Below, one piece after another: positions 26,602 through 34,709 of a stretch of 64,000 nucleotides of DNA; positions within the stretch are counted from its first letter, which is position 1, and every line of letters starts with the position of its first letter. The stretch comes from JBGSQR01 sp964509295 (GTDB taxonomy: Bacteria; Desulfobacterota; Desulfuromonadia; Geobacterales; Pseudopelobacteraceae): positions 162,562-226,561 of the forward strand of contig CAZDWS010000006.1 of the NCBI GenBank assembly GCA_964509295.1, given 5' to 3'. A program made the position numbers and the translations under genes. Below the pieces are notes generated by a model. The model was not told the origin of the DNA, ran no database searches, and saw only the letters and a list, made by a program, of their open reading frames with translations.

Positions 26602-27213
26602 TTACGTCATGGGCTGTCTGACAATTGTCTTCCATTTTTCCGGCGCAGCGCGCCGGATGTCGCTTAAATATATTTCATGGTGTTTGCCGACCATCCGGCT
26701 GCCGGAACTCTCAATAAATGCATGCACCTTCTCGATTGTCGGACCTTCTTCTGTAAACGGGCCGATATGCATTGTCTGTGCAGCTTCTCCTTCTTTGAAG
26801 GCCTGAAACCGTACCAGCGGAAGAGCTGGCAGCATTTTTTTGTGTTGCACTTCATATGTTGCCTTTTCAATCATGTCCTGCGTAATGATTTCCGGCTGCA
26901 TGATCATGACGGTCCATTTCCAGGAATCTTTATTCCCTGAGCGGAATGCAGACATGTCATCAGACCACCAGAGAGCTTCAAGCGGCAGCACACCATAATC
27001 AATTCCGGTTTCACCCTTTTTGATCATGAATTTAAGAGTATAGGAAAGGGAAAACAGGGCCTCAACCGCATCCTTGAAAGCCTGGGATGTGTTCGGATTC
27101 CCTTCTCCGTCGATCATCAGAAAATTCATCTGAGGCACATCTACAATTTCCACTTTTTTTGCTGATGGGCTATAGAAGTGTCTGAGTTGTTTCAGGTAAT
27201 TTAACTTTGTCAT
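26602..27213 (-). CDS. GyrI-like small-molecule-binding domain protein
   Basis: The 203-residue protein matches stand-alone GyrI-like proteins: VPQMNFLMIDGEGNPN near residue 27, and HEIYLSDIRRAAPEKWKTIVRQP at the C-terminus in outline (HEIYL then KWKTI). The fold binds small hydrophobic molecules; some homologues hydrolyse cyclopropanoids. No operon partner is seen. A terminator lies just downstream. Confidence 0.85.
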   Translation of the reverse strand: MTKLNYLKQLRHFYSPSAKKVEIVDVPQMNFLMIDGEGNPNTSQAFKDAVEALFSLSYTLKFMIKKGETGIDYGVLPLEALWWSDDMSAFRSGNKDSWKWTVMIMQPEIITQDMIEKATYEVQHKKMLPALPLVRFQAFKEGEAAQTMHIGPFTEEGPTIEKVHAFIESSGSRMVGKHHEIYLSDIRRAAPEKWKTIVRQPMT

Positions 27214-27250
27214 TTTTCACCATGTACTTATGGGTAAAATCGGAAACTGA

Positions 27251-27283
27251 TTATTTTACAAAACCGCCTGTTCGCACTTCCCT
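27251..27283. repeat. 33-bp dispersed repeat, copy 1
   Basis: This sequence differs from 28032-28064 at only two positions. Read on the minus strand it spells EVRTGGFVK followed by a stop in one frame. Here it lies in a gap between the DCC protein and the GyrI-like gene. Confidence 0.85.
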
Positions 27284-27398
27284 TATTTGACTCAAAATCG
27301 ATGCTCCAATCTTTTCAATTGTAATATTGATGTGACTAAATGCAAGCGGTTGAAGAGCAAAAGTAGCCCCAAGGTTATGCTGCCGGAATAAGTGTTTG

Positions 27399-27824
27399 TC
27401 ATGGCGGTTTATCCACGCCGATGCGGCAGGAACCGCTAGTGCAGCTGTTGCGCCGTTTTGGCAGAAAGCGGCGGATACTGGCAAATCCCCGGTAACAGAG
27501 ACGGGCCAGTGGATTTATCAGCGGCAGGGTGATCAGAGTCCCCAACAGACCCAGCAGGGACGAGGTTGGGAAAGCCTGCCAGATGGCCCAGAATGCCTCA
27601 ACTCCCCGGAAAACCCGACCGCTGCTGTCAATGGCGTGCATCTGGTACATGAAGTCCGCCAGTGGGATACCCATCGGAGTCGGGTCAAACTGCTGGTCGC
27701 TGATGTCCACCACCATCAATCGACCGGCACGGTCCAGCTTGCCGTAACGTTCAACCTCCAGGGCACAGACAGAGCATGAACCGTCATAGAAGATGCGTAG
27801 CGGAAAAAGCGGTTTGGTCAGCAT
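27399..27824 (-). CDS. DCC (DUF393) family thiol-disulfide oxidoreductase-like protein
   Basis: The FYDGSCSVCALEV motif near residue 13 gives the DxxCxxC signature of the DCC/DUF393 family, predicted thioredoxin-like redox proteins. A hydrophobic stretch (SSLLGLLGTLITLPLINPLA) suggests membrane contact. Two more cysteines sit near the C-terminus (SCTSGSCR). ATG 27824, five bases after GAGAGG, is used, giving 141 residues. No partner gene is evident. Confidence 0.85.
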   Translation of the reverse strand: MLTKPLFPLRIFYDGSCSVCALEVERYGKLDRAGRLMVVDISDQQFDPTPMGIPLADFMYQMHAIDSSGRVFRGVEAFWAIWQAFPTSSLLGLLGTLITLPLINPLARLCYRGFASIRRFLPKRRNSCTSGSCRIGVDKPP

Positions 27825-28031
27825 GGTCACCTCTCTGTATTAATGTGATAATCAGGGGTATACCGGAATGGGAGTGTGTAAATTATAGCAAGAAATTCAG
27901 AAGATGCATCTATAGGGAGTGACTTGTAATGGGGATAAATCAGGCATTTTTAAATATAAATTTACCTTTTTTAATAGGTTGTTTGAGGTCTTTGTTTTTT
28001 TATCTGTCAGTAAGAAATCGGCACCCGGTGG

Positions 28032-28064
28032 TTATTTTACAAAACCACCCGTTCGCACTTCCCT
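28032..28064. repeat. 33-bp dispersed repeat, copy 2
   Basis: Second copy of the element at 27251-27283, in the same orientation, 781 bases away. It overlaps the end of the DUF2845-like gene and supplies its stop codon. Confidence 0.85.
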
Positions 28065-28379
28065 GAGACACCCTTGATAAAATACCAAAGTATGTTGCAA
28101 TGAAGAACCCTCAGTGTATATCCATTCCACATAAGGTTCTTTTCTCGGCCATGAATAGGGTTCACCGCTCTTATGGCAGGGATTCACTTCCGTGTTGAAA
28201 CTTATCGGGGCGTTCATGTCGTTAGTTTTAATAGCAGGGGGATTGCATTTTGTTTCCACTATGGAGATGTGGTCGCCGGTCGAGACAATATTGCCGTTGG
28301 GACAGCGAAAGTTGTCCGCATGTGCCTGCATAGCTGAGAAATTAAAGGCAGCGATTATAGCAATAGTTTTCCAGTTCAT
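28032..28379 (-). CDS. Secreted DUF2845-like protein whose tail is a repeat
   Basis: An N-terminal signal peptide (NWKTIAIIAAFNFSAMQAHA) precedes a short domain with FRCPNGNIVSTGDH and ETKCNPP, as in DUF2845 periplasmic proteins of unknown role. The last residues, EVRTGGFVK, and the stop codon come from the 33-bp repeat at 28032-28064, so the native end has probably been replaced. ATG 28379 has GGAG six bases upstream, giving 115 residues. The 200 bases between this gene and the DCC gene hold nothing recognisable beyond AT-rich sequence. Confidence 0.6.
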   Translation of the reverse strand: MNWKTIAIIAAFNFSAMQAHADNFRCPNGNIVSTGDHISIVETKCNPPAIKTNDMNAPISFNTEVNPCHKSGEPYSWPRKEPYVEWIYTEGSSLQHTLVFYQGCLREVRTGGFVK

Positions 28380-28594
28380 GTTTTTCTCCATCATAATGGC
28401 CCCAACGGCTGAGAACATAGCGGGTTCACCACGGTTGCACATTTGTGCAGTAATTAACGATAAAATTATGTGGATTTATCACCACTGCATTTGCTCCTAT
28501 GTATGGGAATATACGTATCCTTTTGTAGACTGTAAATTAAAATAAAAAATGTCATTTGAGGCCTACGGGGGCTGGTAGGAGAGGGCAGAAAAAC

Positions 28595-28632
28595 AAAAAG
28601 AGGCACCGGAACTGAATCCGATGCCTCTTTTT
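28595..28632 (-). terminator. Intrinsic terminator, duplicated element copy 2
   Basis: AAAAAGAGGCACCGG and CCGATGCCTCTTTTT pair around AACTGAAT. It ends the cobalamin operon 18 bases after the bzaF-like gene. The stem pairs more fully than copy 1 (GCCTC for GTCTC). Confidence 0.9.
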
Positions 28633-28649
28633 CCTGATATGAAACCAAA

Positions 28650-29960
28650 TTAAATCTTGTCGCCCTTCAGGTCGCACTTGAACAGCTTGCCTGCGCCGCG
28701 TGAAGCGCAGAAGTCGCCGCACATGGTGCAGGTATCTTCCTCTTCCGGTGTACGGCTGGCGCGGATGGCGCGGGCATCTTCAGGGAAGAGTGCCAGTTCA
28801 AACTGGCGTTCCCAGTTCAGGTCGCGACGGGCCTTGGACATTTCCTTGTCACGCTGACGGCACTTCTCAGGGTACTTGTTCATGTCGCCGATGTAGGCCG
28901 ACAACTTGGCGGTCTTGACGCCGACGCGAACATCTTCTTCATTTGGCAGTGCCAGGTGCTCTGCCGGGGTGATGTAGCAGATCAGGTCAGCACCGAAACG
29001 GCTGGACTGGGCTGCGCCGATGGCGGTGGTGATATGGTCGTAACCAGGAGCAACGTCGGTAGTAATCGGTCCGAGCATGTAGTATGGTGCGCCGCCGCTC
29101 ATGCGCTTCTGCAGCTGGATGTTACCTTCGATTTCGTCCAGAGGTACGTGGCCCGGACCTTCAACCAGCATCTGGCAACCCATGTCGCGGCCGATTTCAG
29201 CCAGTTCGCAGTTGAATACCAGTTCCTGGATCTGGGCGCGGTCGGATGAGTCGTGGATGGCGCCGGCGCGCAGGCCGTTGCCCAGGGACAGGACGGTGTC
29301 ATATTTTTTCAGAATCGATACAACGCGGTCGAACTTCTCATAAAGAGGGTTTTCGCGGTTGTTGGCGATCATCCAGGCAACCATGGAAACGCCGCCTTTT
29401 GATACCAGGCCGCCGTAGCGGTAGTGCTGCTTGCGCAGGCGCTCGATGGTGCAGAGGTTGATGCCGCAATGTACCGCCATGAATGCCATGCCGTCGGCGC
29501 ACTGCTGCTCGATGATGTCGAAGAGCATCTCTTCATCCAGCTTATTGGGGTTCTTGTATTTGCGGGCAGCTTCACAGAAAGCCTGGTAGAGCGGCACGTT
29601 ACCCACCGGCAGGTCTACTGCGGCGATGACTTCGCGACGGACACGGTCCAGGTCACCACCGACGGAAAGTTCCATCAATGTATCTGCGCCGCACTCCTGG
29701 GCGATCAGGGCTTTTCTGATTTCAGCATCATAGTCGATGATATCGGAAGAAGTACCGATGGAGGCGTTGACCTTGGTGGACAGGCCTTTACCGATACCGG
29801 CGATTCTGGAAGGCTTGCGGTTGTGGTTCCAGGGGATAACAATCTTTCCCTCGGCAACCATCTGCAGGATGAATTCCTGGGTAACGTCTTCTTTCTGTGC
29901 AACTGTGATCATCTGTGGGGTCAGGATGCCCTGGCGGGCGGATTCGATTTGAGTCAACAT
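28650..29960 (-). CDS. bzaF: ThiC-family radical SAM enzyme, probable 5-hydroxybenzimidazole synthase BzaF
   Basis: The 436-residue protein is a ThiC homologue: GIGKGLSTKVNASIGTSSD, the GPGHVPLDEIE block and a C-terminal cluster motif C411-x2-C414-x3-C418. ThiC makes the thiamin pyrimidine from aminoimidazole ribotide. Its paralogue BzaF converts the same substrate to 5-hydroxybenzimidazole, the cobalamin lower-ligand precursor in anaerobes. The operon holds cobU, cobT and cobS under a cobalamin riboswitch, and sequence phrases such as LMELSVGGDLD and VGNVPLYQAF differ from usual ThiC, so BzaF is the better call. A thiC role is not excluded without phylogeny. AAGGAG precedes the ATG. Confidence 0.75.
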   Translation of the reverse strand: MLTQIESARQGILTPQMITVAQKEDVTQEFILQMVAEGKIVIPWNHNRKPSRIAGIGKGLSTKVNASIGTSSDIIDYDAEIRKALIAQECGADTLMELSVGGDLDRVRREVIAAVDLPVGNVPLYQAFCEAARKYKNPNKLDEEMLFDIIEQQCADGMAFMAVHCGINLCTIERLRKQHYRYGGLVSKGGVSMVAWMIANNRENPLYEKFDRVVSILKKYDTVLSLGNGLRAGAIHDSSDRAQIQELVFNCELAEIGRDMGCQMLVEGPGHVPLDEIEGNIQLQKRMSGGAPYYMLGPITTDVAPGYDHITTAIGAAQSSRFGADLICYITPAEHLALPNEEDVRVGVKTAKLSAYIGDMNKYPEKCRQRDKEMSKARRDLNWERQFELALFPEDARAIRASRTPEEEDTCTMCGDFCASRGAGKLFKCDLKGDKI

Positions 29961-30070
29961 CTGTTTGGATCTCCTTTTTAATTTAACTGCAATTTAAGTG
30001 TGGCTCGAAGCCACCATCCGGAACGGTATTTTATAGCTTTTGCTGATTATCTTGGTTTTCAGTTTCTAGC

Positions 30071-30157
30071 TCCTCCCCTTAATTAAGGGGAGGTTGGGAG
30101 GGGTTAAATAGCCGCGCTACATAACCCCCCCCAACCCCTCTTAACTTAAGAGGGGGC
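30071..30157. repeat. Long C/G-rich intergenic inverted repeat
   Basis: CTCCCCTTAATTAAGGGGAG-GTTGGGAGGGGTTA is followed, after CCGCGCTAC, by the imperfect inverted complement, including CCCCAACCCCTC and CTTAAGAGGGGG. It lies between bzaF and pabBC. It overlaps the pabBC 3' end and supplies that gene's last few residues and stop. Confidence 0.8.
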
Positions 30158-31928
30158 TTGAATCAATTCTGCACTCACGCCAGCCACGCACCGAGTTGAT
30201 CAGCCAGATTCTCTCGGCATTGTAAATATCATCCAACGTCAGCACTGCCTCGCGGATGGCGCCGATTTCAATCAATTCCTGCCTCAATACTCCCGCCAGC
30301 AGGCCGCACTGGTTTGCCGGAGTAAGCATCTCTTCGCCAATCCTGACAACTATGTTGTTGAAGCAGCCTTCCGTGATCTCATCTCGTTCGTTGACCAGCA
30401 GGACATCGTCGGCTTGCGGGTGGCTGCTGCGTGCGTCCTCATAGACATCCCGCCTTGTGGTCTTGTGGTACAGGAACGGGTCGCCCGAAGCTATTCTCTT
30501 CTCTGCAACAACCAGTTTTAGCGGAGGCGCGTCAAGGTCTGTCGGTTCGATCATGACTGACTCAATTGTTACTGATCCGTCAGCATCAAGCAGCAGCCGG
30601 ACCTTGTGGATGCCATGCAGCTGTTTGGCATATTCTTCCAGGTCGTTGATAACCTTGTCCGGATCAACGTGAAACCCGAAATATTCCGCAGACCTTAGCA
30701 GTCTGTGCAGGTGCCTGTCCAGCATCAGGTAACCGTGCTGATCATAGCGCAAGGTTTCAATCAGGCTGAAAGGGCTGCTGTCCCTGGTCAGGAAGGCGCT
30801 CTTGGCGTGGCATTCGTCAAATTCTGCCTCCGGATCTGAATCCCAGGTGATGCCGCCGCCGACGCCGACTTCACCTCTGTTATCGCTGTCAATCACCGCT
30901 GTTCTGATGGCTACGCTGAAAAGTGCCTCGCGGCCTGGTGAAATATAGCCGATGGCACCGCAATAGACTCCGCGCGGTGATGTTTCCAGATCGCGGATGA
31001 TCTCCATGGTGCGCCGTTTCGGTGCGCCGGTGATTGAGCCGCAGGGGAACAGTGCCCAGAAAATATCCGTTATGCCTGTTTCCGGAGCGATGCGGGCCGT
31101 GACCGTGGAGGTCATCTGGTGTACGGTCGGATAGGTTTCGATCTCGAACAGCCTGGGCACTTCTACTGTTCCGTTGACCGCAATGGTTGAAAGGTCGTTG
31201 CGCACCAGATCAACTATCATCAGGTTTTCGGCCCGATCCTTAGGACTCAGTCCCAGTTTTTTCTTCTGCCGCAAGTCTTCAGACGGTGACGGCAGCCTGG
31301 TAGCGGTTCCCTTCATGGGCTTCATGGTTAGCTGGTCACCCTGCAGGGCAAAGAACAGCTCCGGTGAAGCGGAGAGTATCCTGTGGCTGCCGGTATTAAT
31401 CCAGGCGCAGAAAGGGGCCTGCTGGTTGCGGCAGATTCTGCGGTAAAGGGCAAATGGATCGCCGGTTACGGAAAATTTCTGCCTGACCGTGTAGTTGACC
31501 TGGTAGGTTTCACCTCTGGCAATGGCATCCCGGATGCTGTTGATCGACCGGCAGTACCGGTAGCGACTGACATCAAGCCGCGGCTCGCTGATCCAACAGT
31601 CACTGTTTTCATCGTTACGTTCAGTAGTGACCTCTCGCCGTTGTGAAAAGATGCCGAACCAGAGCAGCGGCAGGTCAGACTGTTGCATAACCGGTAGTTC
31701 CGGATTGAGTGCGCTGGCCGCCTCGTAGCCGATAAAGCCGGCGGCATGTCTGCCGGCTGCAACCGCCTGCTCTATGCTGGCCAGGGCAGGCAGTACCTCA
31801 GACAGAGAGTGGGCGACAATGATTACTTCAGGTTCTTCAAAAGAGAAAGAACGTCCGAAATCCGTTTTAGAAAAGGATTCCAGCAGAACGGCCGGATAGT
31901 TATCCAAGTCCTGACCGGATCGATTCAT
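30141..31928 (-). CDS. pabBC: PabB-PabC fusion: aminodeoxychorismate synthase component I and lyase
   Basis: Residues of about 1-350 match PabB (chorismate to 4-amino-4-deoxychorismate; GSITGAPKRRTMEI and the PMKGT motif are visible). About 380-595 match the PLP-dependent lyase PabC (LLVNERDEITEGCFNN, LLAGVLRQELIE). Together they make p-aminobenzoate for folate, with ammonia or a separate PabA. The start overlaps the end of cobS by four bases (ATGA). Its place in a cobalamin operon is unexpected. The final residues SSPLLS lie in the repeat. Confidence 0.9.
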   Translation of the reverse strand: MNRSGQDLDNYPAVLLESFSKTDFGRSFSFEEPEVIIVAHSLSEVLPALASIEQAVAAGRHAAGFIGYEAASALNPELPVMQQSDLPLLWFGIFSQRREVTTERNDENSDCWISEPRLDVSRYRYCRSINSIRDAIARGETYQVNYTVRQKFSVTGDPFALYRRICRNQQAPFCAWINTGSHRILSASPELFFALQGDQLTMKPMKGTATRLPSPSEDLRQKKKLGLSPKDRAENLMIVDLVRNDLSTIAVNGTVEVPRLFEIETYPTVHQMTSTVTARIAPETGITDIFWALFPCGSITGAPKRRTMEIIRDLETSPRGVYCGAIGYISPGREALFSVAIRTAVIDSDNRGEVGVGGGITWDSDPEAEFDECHAKSAFLTRDSSPFSLIETLRYDQHGYLMLDRHLHRLLRSAEYFGFHVDPDKVINDLEEYAKQLHGIHKVRLLLDADGSVTIESVMIEPTDLDAPPLKLVVAEKRIASGDPFLYHKTTRRDVYEDARSSHPQADDVLLVNERDEITEGCFNNIVVRIGEEMLTPANQCGLLAGVLRQELIEIGAIREAVLTLDDIYNAERIWLINSVRGWRECRIDSSPLLS

Positions 31929-32671
31929 AGATGGAGCTGCGGCATGGCCGAGAGCAGTATCAGAATCAGTATTTCATTCAATTCGCTGGTGCAGCCGATA
32001 ACATCGCCGGTGATGCCGCCGATCTTGCGGGTAAACCAGACCTGAATCAGTACGGTGGAAAACATGGCTGCAGCAAGAACCATAAGGCCATTGATACCCA
32101 GCAGAAACCAGCTGGCTGCAAGCGTCAGAACAGCGGCGACCACAAACTGGGTTTTGCCGGCTCCGCTGACCAGTACGGAACCAAGTCCGTCCTGTCTGGC
32201 ATTGCGACCGAATACAATCGATTGTACCTGGCAGAAACGGGTGATGACCGGAAAGAGCAGCAGCGCCTGCCATTTGGTATCTGTCGGTACGCCGACCAGG
32301 GCTTGCCATTTCAGCAGCAGTCCTAGAACCACTCCCACAACACCTACAGCGCCTACCCGCGAATCCTTCATAATTTCCATGAAGCGTTCACGGCTGCCCC
32401 GGGCGGCAATGCCGTCACACACATCGGCAAGCCCGTCCAGATGCAGGGCGCCGGTGATGACAGCAAGGGCTGTGATTAGCAGGGTATCGACCAGCGGCCT
32501 TGCCAGATAAGGTGCAATCAGCCAGTTCAATCCGGCCAGCAGGGCGCCAATGGTCAAACCGGCCAACGGAAACAGGGACAATGAACGTGCCAGGTCATCC
32601 TTCTCCCATTTTAATTGAAAGGGGAGAGGGATGATGGTCAAAAACTGTATGGCTATCAGAAACTGTTTCAT
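31925..32671 (-). CDS. cobS: Adenosylcobinamide-GDP ribazoletransferase CobS
   Basis: CobS joins alpha-ribazole to GDP-cobinamide, the last nucleotide-loop step, at the membrane. The DGLADVCDGIAARGSRER motif (LDGLADVCDG is the core) and several hydrophobic helices are typical. ATG 32671 gives 248 residues; a TTG at 32692 would add seven residues translated from a repeat and is rejected. The stop is coupled to pabBC. Confidence 0.95.
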   Translation of the reverse strand: MKQFLIAIQFLTIIPLPFQLKWEKDDLARSLSLFPLAGLTIGALLAGLNWLIAPYLARPLVDTLLITALAVITGALHLDGLADVCDGIAARGSRERFMEIMKDSRVGAVGVVGVVLGLLLKWQALVGVPTDTKWQALLLFPVITRFCQVQSIVFGRNARQDGLGSVLVSGAGKTQFVVAAVLTLAASWFLLGINGLMVLAAAMFSTVLIQVWFTRKIGGITGDVIGCTSELNEILILILLSAMPQLHL

Positions 32672-32678
32672 AGAATCC

Positions 32679-32738
32679 GGTTCAAGGTTCAATGTTCAAT
32701 GTTCAAGGTTTTAACCACGAACTATGAACATTGAACAT
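32679..32738. repeat. GAAC/GTTC-rich repeat, copy 2
   Basis: GGTTCAAGGTTCAATGTTC and its near-inverse GAACATTGAAC lie on either side of a short spacer and can form a hairpin. It shares ACCACGAACT with the repeat at 3928-3976. It fills the gap between cobT and cobS. Confidence 0.75.
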
Positions 32739-32740
32739 AA

Positions 32741-33790
32741 TTAACTAGTCACACCTGCTTCTTCAAAAGTGGCCATTTCTTTCAGAATTTTTACACCGGC
32801 ATCGATCAGGGTCATGGCCAGCGCTGCGCCTGTGCCTTCGCCCAGACGGAAGTTCAGGTCAAGGATCGGTTCTGCGCCGATGCGTTCCAGCATGAATGAA
32901 TGGCCGACTTCCACGGACTTGTGGGCGGCAAAGATGTAGTCACGGACATTGGGGTGCAGTTCCGAGGCGATCAGCGCACCGGCTGTGGAGATGAAGCCGT
33001 CAACGACCACCGGGATACGGTTGGCTGCGCAGCCGAGCACCAGTCCGGCAATACCGGCGATCTCCAGGCCGCCGACCTTGGCCAGCACATCCAGCGGATC
33101 ATTCGGGTCAGGTTTGTTGATGGCCAGACCCTGTTCAATGGCGTTAATTTTCTTGACCAGGGCTTCATCGTTGATGCCGGTGCCGCGATGGGTAACTTCC
33201 TTGACTGTCTTGCCGGAGATGGCGGCAATGATGGCGGAAGATGGTGTCGTGTTGCCGATGCCCATATCACCCGTACCGATCAGGGCAATCCCTTCTGCCT
33301 TGCTCTGGTCAGCCAGCTCAATGCCGACCTGCATGGCCGCAATTGCTTCTTCGCGGGTCATGGCAGGACCTTTGGCCAGGTTTTTGGTGCCTTTGGCAAC
33401 TTTTTTCCTGATCAGGCCGGGTGCATCTTCAAAATCAGTGTATACACCCACATCAACCACCCGCACTTCTGCACCGGCGTGACGGGCCAGTACATTAACC
33501 CCGGCACCGCCGTTGAGGAAGTTGTAGACCATCTGGGTGGTAACTTCGCAGGGGTAGAGCGAGACACCTTCTTCTGTCACACCATGGTCACCGGCAAAGG
33601 TGAAGATGACTTTTTTTGATGTGTCGGGATTCTTCTCGCCGCTGATGGCAACCAGGCGACGGGCAAATTCTTCCAGTCTACCAAGTGATCCGGGCGGTTT
33701 GGTTTTGTTGTCCAGTCGGTCCTGTGCTGTTTTCAGCGCATCCGTATCAACAGGTTTTATGCGAGCAATTGTGGATTCAATGATATTCAT
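32741..33790 (-). CDS. cobT: Nicotinate-nucleotide-dimethylbenzimidazole phosphoribosyltransferase CobT
   Basis: CobT activates the lower-ligand base with nicotinate mononucleotide to give alpha-ribazole phosphate. KPPGSLGRLE, FAGDHGVTEEGVS, YNFLNGGAGVNVLAR and GTGDMGIGNTT are the family blocks, and the catalytic Glu region LRLGEGTGAALAM (here NFRLGEGTG) is present. The 349 residues are normal. With a bzaF-like gene in the same operon the natural substrate is likely 5-hydroxybenzimidazole or its methylated form. Confidence 0.95.
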   Translation of the reverse strand: MNIIESTIARIKPVDTDALKTAQDRLDNKTKPPGSLGRLEEFARRLVAISGEKNPDTSKKVIFTFAGDHGVTEEGVSLYPCEVTTQMVYNFLNGGAGVNVLARHAGAEVRVVDVGVYTDFEDAPGLIRKKVAKGTKNLAKGPAMTREEAIAAMQVGIELADQSKAEGIALIGTGDMGIGNTTPSSAIIAAISGKTVKEVTHRGTGINDEALVKKINAIEQGLAINKPDPNDPLDVLAKVGGLEIAGIAGLVLGCAANRIPVVVDGFISTAGALIASELHPNVRDYIFAAHKSVEVGHSFMLERIGAEPILDLNFRLGEGTGAALAMTLIDAGVKILKEMATFEEAGVTS

Positions 33791-33806
33791 CTGCTTTCCC
33801 CAGTCC

Positions 33807-34340
33807 CTATTTAAGTTTCAGCGGTATTCCGCTTATCACCGTATATACATGATGCGCCGCAGCCGCCAGTATCTGATTGGCCTGTCCGGAAATATCCCGG
33901 AAAATCCGTCCCAGCTTGTGCTCAGGCACAATACCCAGACCGACCTCGTTGGAAACCATAATCACCGGTATGGTTATACTGTTCAAGGTGGATGCCAGGT
34001 CACGCACATCTGTCATAACCAAATCTTCCATGGCGTCGCCATGATCTTCATATTTAAAAATCAGGTTGGTAAGCCAGAGCGTGATGCAATCAATCAGCAC
34101 AGCCTTGCAGCTATCGTTACAGCTTTTCAAAGCCAGGGTCAGATTCAGCGGTTCTTCGATAGTCCGCCATGCCTCACCGCGTCTCTGCTGGTGCTTGATA
34201 ATGCGCTGGTCCATCTCTCCGTCCAGTGCTTGGGCTGTGGCGATGTAGCAGAGCGGTGCACCGAACTCCAGTGCGATATGCTCTGCCAGCTTGCTCTTGC
34301 CGCTTCTGGCGCCGCCGGTGATGAAGATTGTCTGTGCCAT
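33807..34340 (-). CDS. cobU: Adenosylcobinamide kinase / phosphate guanylyltransferase CobU
   Basis: CobU phosphorylates cobinamide and transfers GMP to it. The P-loop GGARSGKS lies at 9-16, followed by YIATAQALDGEM and SNEVGLGIVP, all family marks. ATG 34340 is supported by GGAGAG seven bases upstream; a longer reading would run back through the riboswitch and is rejected. It is the first gene of the riboswitch-controlled operon. Confidence 0.95.
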   Translation of the reverse strand: MAQTIFITGGARSGKSKLAEHIALEFGAPLCYIATAQALDGEMDQRIIKHQQRRGEAWRTIEEPLNLTLALKSCNDSCKAVLIDCITLWLTNLIFKYEDHGDAMEDLVMTDVRDLASTLNSITIPVIMVSNEVGLGIVPEHKLGRIFRDISGQANQILAAAAHHVYTVISGIPLKLK

Positions 34341-34356
34341 GCTTCTCTCCAGTAAA

Positions 34357-34393
34357 ATAAAAAGCCCCTCTCCATAACGGGACAGGGGCTCGA
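34357..34393 (-). terminator. Riboswitch expression-platform terminator
   Basis: Read on the minus strand, AGCCCCT and AGGGGCT (34384-34390 and 34363-34369) pair and are followed by TTTTATTTTA, then the cobU ribosome site. Ligand binding upstream probably favours this hairpin and stops transcription. Confidence 0.85.
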
Positions 34394-34630
34394 AAAGCAG
34401 GATTGTCGAATCATATCCGCCCCCGGCCCCTCTTTCCACGGAGGTTCCCAAAAGCAATCGGACTGGCAGGTTTCCTGGCTTGGGGATCGTCCCTTCTTCG
34501 CGCCTTCCCAATCTTTTAGATCAGTGGCATGTTGCGAAGTCGGTCCCCCCTTACAGTTGCGGGTCAGCGCGGGATTTTCACCCATCTTTCCTTTTATCCA
34601 CACTAAAAGTGCGGCACCAGAACGAATAAA
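34394..34630 (-). promoter_or_regulatory. Cobalamin riboswitch
   Basis: On the minus strand the conserved B12 box AAGCCAGGAAACCTGCC lies at 34465-34481. Upstream on that strand are GGGTGAAAATCCCGCG and GACCCGCAACTGTAA, the two other sequence marks of the class. The aptamer spans roughly 230 bases and is followed by the terminator hairpin before cobU. It should lower expression of the whole cobU-cobT-cobS-pabBC-bzaF operon when cobalamin is plentiful. Confidence 0.95.
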
Positions 34631-34709
34631 CAGTTTGAATTCTTGTAACAGTTAAACCGTTAAAAGTCAAAAGCAAAACCGGTAGAAAAGGTTTTTTTCA
34701 TATCCCCCC

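Noticed and set aside
27251..27484. Minus-strand frame of 77 codons ending in EVRTGGFVK
   Set aside because: It overlaps the DCC gene, has no ribosome site, and its only notable part is the repeat itself.
28650..29960. Plain thiC call
   Set aside because: Kept as the alternative, but cobalamin riboswitch control and operon partners favour BzaF.
34341..34511. Upstream extension of cobU by 57 codons
   Set aside because: It would translate through the riboswitch and terminator; the ATG at 34340 has a good ribosome site.
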